Origin: Bacteroidales bacterium
GTDB taxonomy: Bacteria; Bacteroidota; Bacteroidia; Bacteroidales; UBA932
Direction: 5' to 3'
Assembly: GCA_024401695.1 (NCBI GenBank)
Contig: JAKSKN010000015.1
Location: 1-64,000, forward strand
DNA length: 64,000 nt
Shown: in pieces, positions 52,260 through 61,071 of the stretch
How positions within the stretch are numbered: the stretch's first letter is position 1
How the letters are laid out: each line of letters starts with the position of its first letter
The notes under the pieces: generated by a model
What the model was told of the DNA's origin: nothing
Database searches by the model: none
What the model saw: only the letters and a program-made list of their open reading frames with translations
Made by a program: the position numbers and the translations under genes

Positions 52260-53390
52260 ATGAAATTTACGAAGACAGCTTCAGATCCCGCCTCAAGCGC
52301 CAGATGCGGTGTCCTGGAAACGGACCACGGCAGCATCCGGACCCCCATCTTCATGCCGGTAGGCACGGTGGGCTCGGTCAAGGGCGTGTACCACAGGGAC
52401 CTGAAAGAAGATATCAAGGCCGAAATCATCCTCGGCAACACATATCACCTTTACCTCCGCCCGGGGCTCGAGACGCTCAAGGCTGCGGGCGGTCTGCACA
52501 AGTTTGAGAACTGGGACCGTCCCATCCTCACCGACAGCGGCGGCTTCCAGGTCTTCTCTCTCAGCCCGATACGCAAGCTGACGCCTGAAGGCTGCACCTT
52601 CCAGAGCCACATAGACGGCTCCCGTCATCAGTTCACTGCCGAGAACAACGTCGAGACCCAGCGAATAATCGGCGCCGACATCTGTATGGCGCTGGATGAA
52701 TGCTGCCCGGGTGACGCAGACCGCATCTATGCACGCAAGAGCCTGGACCTGACCAAAAGCTGGCTTGAGCGCTTTGCGAAGCATTTCAGGGAGACCGATC
52801 CGGTGTATGATTACCGGCAGACATTCTTCCCGATAATTCAGGGTTGCACTTTCCCGGATATGCGTGCCGAGGCAACCGAACACGCGCTTCAGTTCTCCGA
52901 AGTCGGAATCGCGATCGGCGGTCTGGCGGTGGGCGAACCTGCCGAGGTGATGTACGAAATGATAGAGACGGTATGCCCTCTGATCCCTCAGGACAGGGCA
53001 CGCTACCTGATGGGCGTGGGCACTCCTGCCAACATACTTGAGGCGATATCCCGCGGCATCGATATGTTCGACTGCGTGATGCCTACCAGAAACGGCCGCA
53101 ACGGTATGCTCTTTACCTGGAACGGTGTGATGAATATGCGCAATGCGAAATGGGCGCAGGATTTCTCTGAAATCGATCCTGCGGGCGCATCGTTCGTTGA
53201 CCATACGTATTCCAAGGCGTATCTCCATCACCTGTTCGTGGCGGGGGAGATGTTTGCCGCAATGCTTGCAAGCGAGCACAACCTGGCCTTCTACCTTGAC
53301 CTTGTCCGTCAGGCGCGCTCACATATCCAGGCCGGGGATTTCAAAGCCTGGAAAGACTCAGTAATGCCTAAAATCACATCCAGGCTATGA
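52260..53390 (+). CDS. tgt: Queuine tRNA-ribosyltransferase
   Basis: Tgt exchanges guanine 34 for the queuine precursor in tRNAs with GUN anticodons. The 376-aa TIM-barrel protein shows LTDSGGFQVFSL (about 89-100), the substrate pocket VGEPAEVMYEM and GVGTPANIL (about 218-263), and the nucleophile Asp in FDCVMPTRNGRNG (about 269-281). The zinc site is altered: where most bacterial enzymes have a C-x-C-x2-C cluster, this one reads GASFVDHTYSKAYLHH, keeping only the downstream His of EHNLAFY. It overlaps lptF/G by 4 bp. Confidence 0.95.
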   Translation: MKFTKTASDPASSARCGVLETDHGSIRTPIFMPVGTVGSVKGVYHRDLKEDIKAEIILGNTYHLYLRPGLETLKAAGGLHKFENWDRPILTDSGGFQVFSLSPIRKLTPEGCTFQSHIDGSRHQFTAENNVETQRIIGADICMALDECCPGDADRIYARKSLDLTKSWLERFAKHFRETDPVYDYRQTFFPIIQGCTFPDMRAEATEHALQFSEVGIAIGGLAVGEPAEVMYEMIETVCPLIPQDRARYLMGVGTPANILEAISRGIDMFDCVMPTRNGRNGMLFTWNGVMNMRNAKWAQDFSEIDPAGASFVDHTYSKAYLHHLFVAGEMFAAMLASEHNLAFYLDLVRQARSHIQAGDFKAWKDSVMPKITSRL

Positions 53391-54481
53391 TCAGGTGGAG
53401 ACCGAAGATAATTGACAAGTACATTGCCAAGAAGTTCATCGTTGCCTTCCTGATATCGATGCTGCTCATCATCGGCATCGTCATAATCTTCGACCTCTCC
53501 GAGAAAATTGATGATTTCGTGAAGAATGAGGCCTCCCTCAAGGCCATAGTCTTCGACTATTACGTCAATTTCATCCCTTACTTCATCAATATGTTCTCGC
53601 CTCTGTTCGTGTTCATCACGGTCATTTTCTTCACATCCAGGATGGCTGCGAACACCGAGATTATCGCCATCCTTTCAGGCGGCATCAGCTATCGCAGGAT
53701 GATGGTGCCATATCTGGTCTCCGCCGCCCTCATAGCGCTTCTGTCGCTTGTCCTGAACCTCTATGTCATCCCGCGGGCCAATGCCACGCGAATAGACTTC
53801 GAGGCGAAATATGTCAAGCACCACAACGAGTACAAGGATTCGAACATACATTATCAGATAGCCCCCGGACAATTCGTCTACATCGACTATTTCACATCCT
53901 GGAACAACACGGCCCGGCATTTCACCCTCGAGTCCGTTGAAGGGAACAGGATCGTGAGCAAACTGACGGCCGACGCTGCCGTATGGGACAGCACTTCCAG
54001 GTCGTGGAAGCTCAAGGACTATTTCATCAGGGACTATACCGACGGACTTGAAGATTATGTCACGAGCGGCGAAGTGAAGGATACGACCATCGCGCTCACG
54101 ATCGAGGATTTCTTCCGGAACGAAAAGACGGTCGAAACCCTTCCCGCAAAGAAGCTCAATGAACTCATTGCAGTTCAGAAGCTGCGCGGCGATGAGGGCG
54201 TGATGTATGCCCAGATCGAGAGGACCAGGCGATGGACGCTTCCGTTCTCCGCGTTCATCCTGACCATAATGGCGGTTGCACTGACGTCCAGGAAGAAGAG
54301 GGGCGGCATAGGATGGAACATTGCCATCGGAATAGGCCTGGCCTTCCTCTACATCCTCTTCCTGCGTTTCAGCGAGATGTTCGTCTATACCGGGACGCTG
54401 CCGCCGGGAATAGCACTATGGCTGCCTAATGTCGTATATACGATAATAGCGGCGGTTTTGTACAGACTAGCACCAAAATAA
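53387..54481 (+). CDS. LptF/LptG-family lipopolysaccharide export permease
   Basis: The 364-aa protein has the YjgP/YjgQ layout: an N-terminal helix after [15 protein letters not shown], two more membrane helices by about residue 125, a periplasmic jellyroll domain (about 130-270) and three C-terminal helices. [13 protein letters not shown] (about 94-106) is the conserved cytoplasmic loop that contacts LptB. It would be one half of the inner-membrane permease that extracts LPS; the partner and LptB are not in this window. The start overlaps tgt by 4 bp. Confidence 0.92.
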   Translation: MIRWRPKIIDKYIAKKFIVAFLISMLLIIGIVIIFDLSEKIDDFVKNEASLKAIVFDYYVNFIPYFINMFSPLFVFITVIFFTSRMAANTEIIAILSGGISYRRMMVPYLVSAALIALLSLVLNLYVIPRANATRIDFEAKYVKHHNEYKDSNIHYQIAPGQFVYIDYFTSWNNTARHFTLESVEGNRIVSKLTADAAVWDSTSRSWKLKDYFIRDYTDGLEDYVTSGEVKDTTIALTIEDFFRNEKTVETLPAKKLNELIAVQKLRGDEGVMYAQIERTRRWTLPFSAFILTIMAVALTSRKKRGGIGWNIAIGIGLAFLYILFLRFSEMFVYTGTLPPGIALWLPNVVYTIIAAVLYRLAPK

Positions 54482-54482
54482 A

Positions 54483-54917
54483 ATGAAAGTCAAAGTGATC
54501 AACAAGTCCGGGACCGCGCTTCCGGCCTATGCGACAGAGTTTGCGGCGGGTATGGATGTCCGCGCTTCCATCAGCGAACCTGTCGTTCTCAAACCTCTCT
54601 GCAGAGCTATGGTGCATACCGGGCTCTATCTTGAAATACCTGCAGGGTACGAAGTGCAGGTGCGTCCTCGCAGCGGACTGGCCGCGAAGAAGGGCATCAC
54701 CGTGCTGAATGCTCCGGGCACGATAGACGCCGATTATCGCGGTGAGGTGTGCGTTATCCTCGTCAACCTTTCAAATGAGGATTTTGTCATCGAGAACGGT
54801 GAACGCGTCGCACAGCTCGTCCTCGCAAGGCACGAGGTCATCGAGTGGGAAGAAGTTGAAGAACTTGCCGCATCCGGGCGCGGAGAGGGCGGCTTTGGCA
54901 GCACTGGAACAAAATGA
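54483..54917 (+). CDS. dut: Deoxyuridine 5'-triphosphate nucleotidohydrolase (dUTPase)
   Basis: Dut hydrolyses dUTP to dUMP and pyrophosphate, keeping uracil out of DNA. The 144-aa trimeric enzyme has all five motifs: AAGMDVRA (21-28), PRSGLA (62-67), [13 protein letters not shown] (76-88), ERVAQLVL (107-114) and the C-terminal P-loop-like [11 protein letters not shown] (132-142). It starts 1 bp after the LptF/G stop and overlaps murF by 4 bp. Confidence 0.97.
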   Translation: MKVKVINKSGTALPAYATEFAAGMDVRASISEPVVLKPLCRAMVHTGLYLEIPAGYEVQVRPRSGLAAKKGITVLNAPGTIDADYRGEVCVILVNLSNEDFVIENGERVAQLVLARHEVIEWEEVEELAASGRGEGGFGSTGTK

Positions 54918-56206
54918 CGGACTTATATTCAAAATATGTGGAATGTGGCTTCAAGGTCACTACCGACAGCCGCGCAATCAAGGGCGGTGAGATATTCTTT
55001 GCCCTGAGGGGAGACAATTTCGACGGTAACGACTATGCCGTGAAGGCGCTGGAACTCGGCGCTGCATGGGCTGTCGTAAACGAAGACGCCGACATCCCGT
55101 TCGACAAGAGGCTGATCAGGGTCTCCGATCCGTTCACTTCACTGAAATATCTTGCGATGGAGCACCGCTCCAATCTGAAATTCCCTGTCGTGGGGCTTAC
55201 CGGTACCAATGGCAAGACCACCACAAAGAATCTCATTTCTGTCGTCCTTGCCAGGAAATTCAAGGTGTCAGCGACCGAAGGCAACCTTAACAACGATATC
55301 GGAGTGCCTCTGTCAATACTGAAGATTGTCCCTGACGAAACGGAGATCGCGGTCATTGAAATGGGCGCGAACCACCCTGACGACATAGCCAAGCTTGTGA
55401 AGGTAAGTCAGCCCGACTATGGCCTGATCACCAACGTGGGCAAGGCGCATCTCCTCGGCTTCGGCTCTTTCGAAGGCGTCAAGAAGGCCAAGGGAGAGCT
55501 CTACAAGTGGCTTGGTGCACATCCTGGATCCCTTATCTTCCTGAATGCCGATGACGCTGACCTCCGGGAAATGTCGGCCGGGCTCCCGTGCCATTTCTTT
55601 GAATATGGAGTGAAATACCAGGGAGCGGAGGTGCTGCCGTCAACCCCGGAGAATCCGTTCTTGAGGATCAGGCTTGGCGGGGACGTGATCAACACCAGCC
55701 TGGTCGGAGCCTATAATGCCACCAATGTGCTTGCCGCAATAGCAGTGGGTGAGTACTTCGGGGTCAGCCGCGCAGATGCGATTGCCGCGGTCGAATCATT
55801 CGTGCCGACAAACAACCGCTCGCAGATGACGCGTACCGGCAGGAATATCCTGATTGTGGATGCATATAATGCCAATCCGTCCTCGATGGCGGCGGCGCTT
55901 GACAATTTCACGACAGTGGATGCCGCGCGCAAGGTCGCCCTTCTGGCCGATATGCGCGAGCTCGGCGAAAATTCCGTCGCCGAGCACGTCAAGGTCGTCC
56001 GCAAGCTTGTGGAAATGGGCATTGATGCTTTCCTCGTGGGAGAAGAGTTCCGCAAGGCTCTTGATGCGGAGGGGGCTGCCTTCAGGTGGTTCGAGTCTTC
56101 AGAGGCTCTTGCCGGCTTTCTGTCCGCCGATACCCTGAAAGATGCTGTCATCCTTATCAAGGGCTCTCGTGGGATACAGATGGAGAAGGTGATTCCCGCC
56201 TTGTAG
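54914..56206 (+). CDS. murF: UDP-N-acetylmuramoyl-tripeptide-D-alanyl-D-alanine ligase
   Basis: MurF adds the D-Ala-D-Ala dipeptide to the peptidoglycan precursor in the cytoplasm. The 430-aa Mur ligase shows the N-terminal substrate domain with [16 protein letters not shown] (about 16-31), the ATP loop [14 protein letters not shown] (about 94-107), [11 protein letters not shown] (about 121-131) and the C-terminal [10 protein letters not shown] (about 314-323). It is the last gene of the tgt-lptF/G-dut-murF operon. Its 3' end overlaps the convergent helix-hairpin-helix gene by 50 bp. Confidence 0.96.
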   Translation: MTDLYSKYVECGFKVTTDSRAIKGGEIFFALRGDNFDGNDYAVKALELGAAWAVVNEDADIPFDKRLIRVSDPFTSLKYLAMEHRSNLKFPVVGLTGTNGKTTTKNLISVVLARKFKVSATEGNLNNDIGVPLSILKIVPDETEIAVIEMGANHPDDIAKLVKVSQPDYGLITNVGKAHLLGFGSFEGVKKAKGELYKWLGAHPGSLIFLNADDADLREMSAGLPCHFFEYGVKYQGAEVLPSTPENPFLRIRLGGDVINTSLVGAYNATNVLAAIAVGEYFGVSRADAIAAVESFVPTNNRSQMTRTGRNILIVDAYNANPSSMAAALDNFTTVDAARKVALLADMRELGENSVAEHVKVVRKLVEMGIDAFLVGEEFRKALDAEGAAFRWFESSEALAGFLSADTLKDAVILIKGSRGIQMEKVIPAL

Positions 56207-57800
56207 CAAGGCTCGGGATTTTCAAGGTATACTGCAACTTCACCTCAAAGCGTGAAGGCTTGGGTGCGGGCATCCACAGGTAACTTGTGATGCCCGCCCT
56301 TGCGTGGATGGTGTGCTGCCGGGAGAATTTGAGTGCGGCCACGAGGGAGGCGGCGAAGCCGCGCCCGTACAGCGCCGGGACATTGAACGATCCCGGCGCG
56401 TCGCGTTCGTAAACGTATATCCTGTCGTCCCAGTTGTCGACGAAAAACACCGTGCCGCGGGCATAGACAGCGAATTTTCCATTCTTGAAACCTCCCTCAA
56501 GATATCCTGCACAGGCAAAGTCCTTGCACCACAGGCAGTTGAAGCGCAGATGCGAAATCCACACGCCGCCTGCTGCTTCGATGTCGGCCCGGAGGTCGGT
56601 GTGCCAGGGCGACGGATCCTGCGGCTTCAGCCTTGCAGATATCCTGATTGCCGGGTCGATTGTCCAGCTTCCTGACTCAAAGGAAGGTGAGGATGATATG
56701 ACGAGTTTATAGGTCTCCTTCATCTTGTTGTAGTCAAGGTCGGCCTGGACTGAAGCGACCAGATATTTCGTGTCGGCGCAGAAGGCGGCGGTAAGTTTGT
56801 TTTCCTTGAACTTTGCGAGCGCCGCGAATTTGCTGCCGTATTCCGGAATCCAGACTGCTCCCGCCAGGGCCATCGGCGCTCCGTCCCATCCGGCCTCGCC
56901 GTACAGGCTGAGCCCGGCGAGGCTTATCATCCAGTCGAAGGAAACGGCCTTCGAGGTGGCTGTGAGGCCGAAAGTGGCCGTCTCTCCGACGCGAGTGACG
57001 TTCGCGACCGGAATCCTTTCGGAGATGGAATAAGCCCCACTGACGCACCACCTTCCGAAGCGCAGCTCGATGCCGAGCCCTTTGCTCGCAGATGTGAACG
57101 AGGCATTTGGGGACAGGCCGGATGCGTTGCGCCTGAATGTCTGGGCGGTTGTGTATCCGCTAAGGCTGAATCCGGTCCAAGCAGTGAGGCCCTGGCCGAA
57201 ACGGGCGCTGAAGTCGCCCGCGACGACCTTGCTCAGACAACCGCGTCCGTACCAGGCGGCACTGATCGTCCCGGCTTTGAAATTTCCGTCATCATATGTG
57301 GTCCTGGTCGCCCAGTTGAGTTCAGCCCTTTCGCCCCACTGCAGGCCATATTTGATACCATAATTGAATTCCGGTTCCGATTTACCGGTCTGCCGTGCGG
57401 CGCCGCGCAGAATCATTTCCTGGCTGACGGCGTTCCGTTCTGCCTGTCCCGGAGGCCGTCCGCTTTCAAGCTTTACGAATTCTTTCAGCGCCGTGACCAG
57501 CTTTTCGTTGAAACCGTTCACAAGTGCAAGTTCTGTCCAGGACAGGATGTCGCCCGTCTGCTGCCTGTATTCAATGAGCGCGTCTATCTGGAAAGGGGAG
57601 AAGAGACCGCAGGCCTTCAGCCTGCCTGGACCGGCGGCATTCAGGTCAAGCGGATGTGCGGCAAGGGTGCGGTAACGCTCCATCTCATCCTCTGCGAGAT
57701 CCTCGACTTCCGCTGCGCCGCTGACAGCCAGAACGGCTTTCTCGAAGTCTCCGTCCGCAGCGGCCAGCAGGCAGAGAACGCACATTATCACACTCCTCAT
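56157..57800 (-). CDS. Helix-hairpin-helix protein with C-terminal outer-membrane barrel
   Basis: The 547-aa precursor has a short signal-like start and an N-terminal ComEA-like helix-hairpin-helix region (about 45-115; LDLNAAGPGRLKACGLFSPF followed by ALIEYRQQTGDILSWTELALV). The remaining 400 residues alternate strands with Gly/Trp-rich turns (GLQWGERAELNWATRTTYDD, FSARFGQGLTAWTGF), as expected of an outer-membrane barrel. Similar proteins occur across Bacteroidota and have no assigned role; a link to DNA or helical-peptide binding is speculation. The last ten or so residues are read from the overlap with murF. Confidence 0.8.
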   Translation of the reverse strand: MRSVIMCVLCLLAAADGDFEKAVLAVSGAAEVEDLAEDEMERYRTLAAHPLDLNAAGPGRLKACGLFSPFQIDALIEYRQQTGDILSWTELALVNGFNEKLVTALKEFVKLESGRPPGQAERNAVSQEMILRGAARQTGKSEPEFNYGIKYGLQWGERAELNWATRTTYDDGNFKAGTISAAWYGRGCLSKVVAGDFSARFGQGLTAWTGFSLSGYTTAQTFRRNASGLSPNASFTSASKGLGIELRFGRWCVSGAYSISERIPVANVTRVGETATFGLTATSKAVSFDWMISLAGLSLYGEAGWDGAPMALAGAVWIPEYGSKFAALAKFKENKLTAAFCADTKYLVASVQADLDYNKMKETYKLVISSSPSFESGSWTIDPAIRISARLKPQDPSPWHTDLRADIEAAGGVWISHLRFNCLWCKDFACAGYLEGGFKNGKFAVYARGTVFFVDNWDDRIYVYERDAPGSFNVPALYGRGFAASLVAALKFSRQHTIHARAGITSYLWMPAPKPSRFEVKLQYTLKIPSLATRRESPSPSVSHESP

Positions 57801-57888
57801 ACGTCGCGAAGGTATCGAAAGGATTCATCAAAAACACAAAGATTCATCGCACGTGTTTTTATTTTATGTTTTTAAGTCAAATTATGCG
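57801..57888. other. Divergent intergenic gap before hpt
   Basis: About 90 bp between the divergent helix-hairpin-helix gene and hpt. The minus strand has only a near-match to the -7 box (TACCTTCG, 57807-57814) 6 nt before the barrel gene's ATG. The plus-strand box is listed separately. Confidence 0.4.
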
Positions 57889-57896
57889 TACTTTTG
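57889..57896 (+). promoter_or_regulatory. -7 promoter box of hpt
   Basis: TACTTTTG lies only 4 nt before the ATG at 57901, another predicted leaderless start. Confidence 0.65.
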
Positions 57897-57900
57897 TCGT

Positions 57901-58452
57901 ATGGAAAACAATAGGATCAGACTTTGGGACAAGACTTTCAAGCCTTATATCCCGGCCGAAAAACTTGATGAGGCCATCGATGCGGTTGCTGACAGGATCA
58001 ATGCGGACTTTGCAGGCTGTGAAGACATTCCGGTCGTGCTGTGCGTACTTAACGGCGCCATAATGTTTACAGGTGAACTGATGCAGAAGTTCACTTTCCC
58101 GTGTGAGCTTGTGTCGATCAAGCTGTCTTCCTATCAGGGCACGCAGTCGACCGGTACCGTGCTCAACATCCTCGGCCTTACGGCTGATGTGCGCGGCCGC
58201 CGTGTGATCATATGTGAGGATGTCGTCGACACCGGCAACACTATAACCGCTCTCAAGGAGCTTCTCCTTGCCAAGGGGTGCGGAGAGGTCCGTATCTGCA
58301 CTATGCTTTTCAAACCGGATGTCTATAAAAAGCAGGACAAGATTGACTATGTCGGTATGTCCATACCGAATGAATTCATTGTCGGCCACGGACTCGATTA
58401 TAACGAGCTCGGCCGCAACGGAAAGGACATCTACGTGATAGACAACGACTAA
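57901..58452 (+). CDS. hpt: Hypoxanthine phosphoribosyltransferase
   Basis: Hpt salvages hypoxanthine and guanine to IMP and GMP using PRPP. The 183-aa protein has normal length. The PRPP-binding motif is VIICEDVVDTGNT (about 101-113), with LNGAIMFTGEL (about 51-61) and the flexible-loop region SYQGTQSTG (about 79-87) before it. The ATG at 57901 is chosen; the frame before it crosses the promoter. In many Bacteroidales hpt is followed by adk and obgE, but here an accessory insertion follows and only the first codons of obgE appear at 59415. Confidence 0.95.
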   Translation: MENNRIRLWDKTFKPYIPAEKLDEAIDAVADRINADFAGCEDIPVVLCVLNGAIMFTGELMQKFTFPCELVSIKLSSYQGTQSTGTVLNILGLTADVRGRRVIICEDVVDTGNTITALKELLLAKGCGEVRICTMLFKPDVYKKQDKIDYVGMSIPNEFIVGHGLDYNELGRNGKDIYVIDND

Positions 58453-58621
58453 GTTGCCTGCCGGATGGCCTGCAGCTGATTTCCAAACTCACATTCCCGC
58501 TTCTGATGGTCCTCGCGGGACTTTTCTTCATTGACTGCTGCTCGTCGCAATCTGCCTTGCAGCCCTTCTTTGTGCAGTCTTCGGACTGATTCGAAACCTT
58601 GTGCCGAAAATTTAAGCCAAC
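58453..58621. other. Intergenic stretch after hpt, possible remnant
   Basis: 169 bp with no complete gene. One plus-strand frame without a start contains LISKLTFPLLMVLAGLFF, which looks like a membrane helix from a lost gene, but it is too short to assign. No terminator is obvious for hpt. Confidence 0.35.
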
Positions 58622-59091
58622 TTACTCTGAGAATCGCTTCAAATCGTAGTACATCAGCACTGTGTCTTCCTCATCATCGCTTGAAATAAGCCTTTCGAAA
58701 TGATTCTGCTGATAGAAATCCACTGCTGAACGAAGAGCATCAACAGTGATATACCGGCATCCGGCTCTATTGTCAGAAGAATACCACTGCTTCACAAGAC
58801 CGAGAATTTTGGAGCCGAATCCATGACCCTTATATTCTTCACTCACAGCAAGACGGCCTATTTTGATGGCTGGATATGAGCGTCTGCGCTTCGCATTGGG
58901 AATCTGCCTGGAAAGACGATTCCAAATCGTTTTGTCAGCAAGGTCATGCTCAATACGGTCGTGTAGTAAACTGAAGTAGGGACATTCTCATTTGATTCCA
59001 ACAAAAAGCCATTCAAATCGGAATCTCCGCAATCGAATGGCTTGATGATATCTGTTTGGGGATTGAAGCGCTTGAATTTTATTTCCATCAC
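58622..59091 (-). pseudogene. GNAT acetyltransferase, broken by deletion and frameshift
   Basis: The minus strand starts MEIKFKRFNPQTDIIKPFDC and continues to NENVP, the N-terminal part of a GNAT enzyme of the Bacteroidota toxin-like group. The frame then shifts: the continuation YFSLLHDRIEHDLADKTIWN and KRRRSYPAIKIGRLAV is read in another frame, leading to SEEYKGHGFGSKILG (the acetyl-CoA loop) and a normal C-terminus. About 25 residues around the junction (near 58980) seem lost as well. The small gene before it overlaps its start by 4 bp, as in toxin-antitoxin pairs. Confidence 0.82.
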
Positions 59092-59246
59092 AAAGCAAAT
59101 GTTGCTACCGACTGGAAAAATTCATATGCTTTTTTCGCCTCCTCCTTCTCTTCCTTAGAGGCCGGCGAAACATTCTGCGATGCCATCTCAAACTTGAGGG
59201 CATCTTCTCCGGTAAGAACCGGTGTTTCTCTGATAGGTTTTGCCAT
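59088..59246 (-). CDS. Small protein paired with the GNAT gene, antitoxin-like
   Basis: This 52-aa protein starts MAKPIRETPVLTGEDALKFE and continues with a charged helix (KEEKEEAKKAYEFFQ). Its stop overlaps the GNAT start by 4 bp (ATGA), the usual arrangement of a type II antitoxin with its toxin. I do not recognise a known DNA-binding fold in it. The start at 59246 is chosen over an upstream in-frame ATG at 59366 whose extra residues come from a repeat copy. With the toxin gene broken, it may now be an orphan. Confidence 0.6.
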   Translation of the reverse strand: MAKPIRETPVLTGEDALKFEMASQNVSPASKEEKEEAKKAYEFFQSVATFAL

Positions 59247-59303
59247 AGCTTCTATATTATTTTTGCAATAATAAGAAGATTTCTTCAATCCACAATACAA
59301 CAA

Positions 59304-59353
59304 TCCATAGAAAAAACCATAGACGCCAACTGGAGTCCAAGAATTACCCCGAA
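59304..59353 (+). repeat. Hairpin repeat, copy 1
   Basis: Fifty bases nearly identical to 63219-63270, including CCAACTGGAGTCCAAGAATT and the ending ACCCCGAA. The centre GACGCCA-AC-TGGAGTC is a short stem (one mismatch). Copies at 61071 and 63219 have the same orientation. Confidence 0.75.
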
Positions 59354-59399
59354 AACCCTCGTCCATTAAGACTATTAGGGCACTTCGGAAAAGAATCGT

Positions 59400-59407
59400 T
59401 ATATTTG
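59400..59407 (+). promoter_or_regulatory. -7 promoter box before the obgE stub
   Basis: TATATTTG, 7 nt before the ATG at 59415. The promoter appears intact though the gene it served is cut short. Confidence 0.65.
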
Positions 59408-59414
59408 CAGCATT

Positions 59415-59456
59415 ATGGCAGACAGCAATTTCATAGACTATGTCACAATGCTATGA
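59415..59456 (+). pseudogene. Stub of obgE (first ten codons)
   Basis: ATG-GCA-GAC-AGC-AAT codes for the start of MADSNFIDYV, which matches the N-terminus of Bacteroidota Obg GTPase (MADSNFVDYVKIYCRSGKGG from memory of the family). After codon ten the likeness stops and the frame closes at codon 13 (TML then TGA). Together with the intact promoter and the hpt neighbour this indicates that an insertion has cut obgE just after its start. The rest of the gene is not in the window. Confidence 0.7.
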
Positions 59457-59493
59457 TTTTCAACCATAGCGAAAAATACAAAAACATTGAATT

Positions 59494-59517
59494 ACGGCCT
59501 TTCAAGGCCGTTTTTCA
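59494..59517 (+). terminator. Terminator after the obgE stub
   Basis: ACGGCCTT pairs perfectly with AAGGCCGT around TC, followed by TTTTTCATTTTT. It isolates the integrase gene from the promoter at 59400. Confidence 0.85.
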
Positions 59518-59530
59518 TTTTTGCCCACTT

Positions 59531-59588
59531 ATGCTTACCTATGCTTAAAACTCGTTTTCAACTACACTTTTGTTACTATTTTGTTACT
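59531..59588 (+). repeat. Short direct repeats beside the integrase gene
   Basis: ATGCTTA occurs at 59531-59537 and 59541-59547; TTTTGTTACT occurs at 59568-59577 and 59579-59588. Paired short repeats with a 10-11-bp period beside a tyrosine integrase gene fit arm-type integrase-binding sites of an attachment region. This is inference from position and spacing. Confidence 0.5.
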
Positions 59589-59721
59589 CAAAAATAGGCC
59601 AAAAACGCAATTATATACGCATACAATGCGGTTTTTGCTGAAAAACTGTAAACAAAATCCTATTGCGTATTCCCACAATTATTGTCTATCTTTACCTATA
59701 TTTAATAAGGTTTAGTTGCTT

Positions 59722-60900
59722 ATGAGAGTGAAAGAAGACAAAGAGAAAAGCCCTGTGACTATAAGATACAAGGCTCTCAAGAACGGGAATCAGTCAATCT
59801 ATCTTGATTGCTATCTCGGTAGTGGACAGAGAGAATACAAGTTTCTGAACCTCTATCTCCGTCCTGGGAAATCAAAGGAAGACAGGGAGTGGAACAAGAC
59901 TCAGATGGAACTTGCGACTGCCATCAAATCTCAATATATCGTCGATATTCAGAATGGAGTGTACGGATTCAAGGACCTCAACCGCACGCGCAAACTCAAC
60001 TTCATCGACTATCTGCAGAGGATGTCTGATGATTACGCGAAATCTGGCCAGAAAGCCTGCCACACCCTGATGGAAAGCACAATCAAACGCCTCATCCGCT
60101 ACAAGGGCAAGAACGTTAACTTCAATCAGGTTGACAAAGAATATCTCATCGGCTTCATTGATTACCTCAACCACGAGACCAACGATTTCGACACTCGAAA
60201 GGCAGACCAGGGGCGAGTGCAGAAGCCACTCAGTGACGTTTACAAGGAAGCTCTGTTCGCAAGAGTAATGGTGGCCCTCAACAAAGCTGAACGCGAAGGC
60301 ATCATCATCAAGAATCCCGGCAAAGACATTGATCACAAACTCAAACCGCACGCAAAAGAATCAACCCGCTGCTATCTTACCCTTGAAGAGGTCAAGAAAA
60401 TCATCGAAACGCCATACTGGCCAAAGAATGATGTCAAACCGGCATTCCTCTTCTGTTGCTTCAGCGGCCTTCGCCACTCAGATCTATTGAAACTGACCTG
60501 GGGAGAAATCAAGCAGACCGCTGACGGCCAGTACCAGATTGAGACGATGATGAAAAAGACGAAACACAGTGTCGCAGTACCTCTCTCGGAGAACGCTCTG
60601 TCTTTCCTGCCGGAACGCGGAGAAGCCAAAGACAGCGACCGTGTATTCCCCAACCTTCCTGACCAGCCCGGCAATGCGGATGCCCGGCTCAAAACCCTCA
60701 TCCGTCACGCGGGCATTGACAAGAAAGTCTCATTCCACGTCGGCCGCCACACCTTTGCAACCCTCACACTGACCTACGGAGCCGACCTCTACACCGTCTC
60801 CAAACTCCTCGGCCACTGCAACATCCGCACAACTCAGATCTACGCCAAAATCGTCGACGAGCAGAAACGCAAGGCGGTCAACTTGATACCGAAGCTATGA
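59722..60900 (+). CDS. Tyrosine-type site-specific integrase
   Basis: The 392-aa recombinase has the three-part layout of Bacteroidota mobile-element integrases: an N-terminal arm-binding domain (about 8-85), a SAM-like core-binding domain (about 90-195) and the catalytic domain (about 215-385). The catalytic residues are R251 (SGLRHSD), H339 and R342 (HVGRHTFAT), H365 (LLGHCNI) and Y374 (TQIYAKI), with K281 near TKHSV as the beta-hairpin Lys. It lies 265 bp after the obgE stub, where such genes sit next to the attachment site. The -7 region is weak (TATCTTTA, TATATTTA). Confidence 0.93.
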   Translation: MRVKEDKEKSPVTIRYKALKNGNQSIYLDCYLGSGQREYKFLNLYLRPGKSKEDREWNKTQMELATAIKSQYIVDIQNGVYGFKDLNRTRKLNFIDYLQRMSDDYAKSGQKACHTLMESTIKRLIRYKGKNVNFNQVDKEYLIGFIDYLNHETNDFDTRKADQGRVQKPLSDVYKEALFARVMVALNKAEREGIIIKNPGKDIDHKLKPHAKESTRCYLTLEEVKKIIETPYWPKNDVKPAFLFCCFSGLRHSDLLKLTWGEIKQTADGQYQIETMMKKTKHSVAVPLSENALSFLPERGEAKDSDRVFPNLPDQPGNADARLKTLIRHAGIDKKVSFHVGRHTFATLTLTYGADLYTVSKLLGHCNIRTTQIYAKIVDEQKRKAVNLIPKL

Positions 60901-60960
60901 AACAGGAACAAAGAATTAATTCATTATATTAGCATTATAAAAAACGAAAAAACAAGAGTC

Positions 60961-61071
60961 GTGAGAATTCACGATGTGCAGATTGAAGTGCTGGTCCAAG
61001 CTAAGAAATTTCGGGAGCAACTCCCTTCCATTGAAGAGTGGAAAGAAAGAATTCGAATCCCTGAAGAATAA
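60961..61071 (+). CDS. Possible small protein of 36 aa (GTG start)
   Basis: A short frame starting with GTG reads VRIHDVQIEVLVQAKKF followed by REQLPSIEEWKERIRIPEE, a well-formed amphipathic, charged helix. It ends exactly where hairpin-repeat copy 2 begins. There is no good -7 box (TATATTAG near 60926 is a partial match). It might be the C-terminal part of a lost gene or a true microprotein; I cannot decide. Confidence 0.35.
   Translation: MRIHDVQIEVLVQAKKFREQLPSIEEWKERIRIPEE

Noticed and set aside
52293-53279. 328-codon frame antisense to tgt
   Set aside because: It is a consequence of codon bias in tgt, which is confirmed by its motifs and operon.
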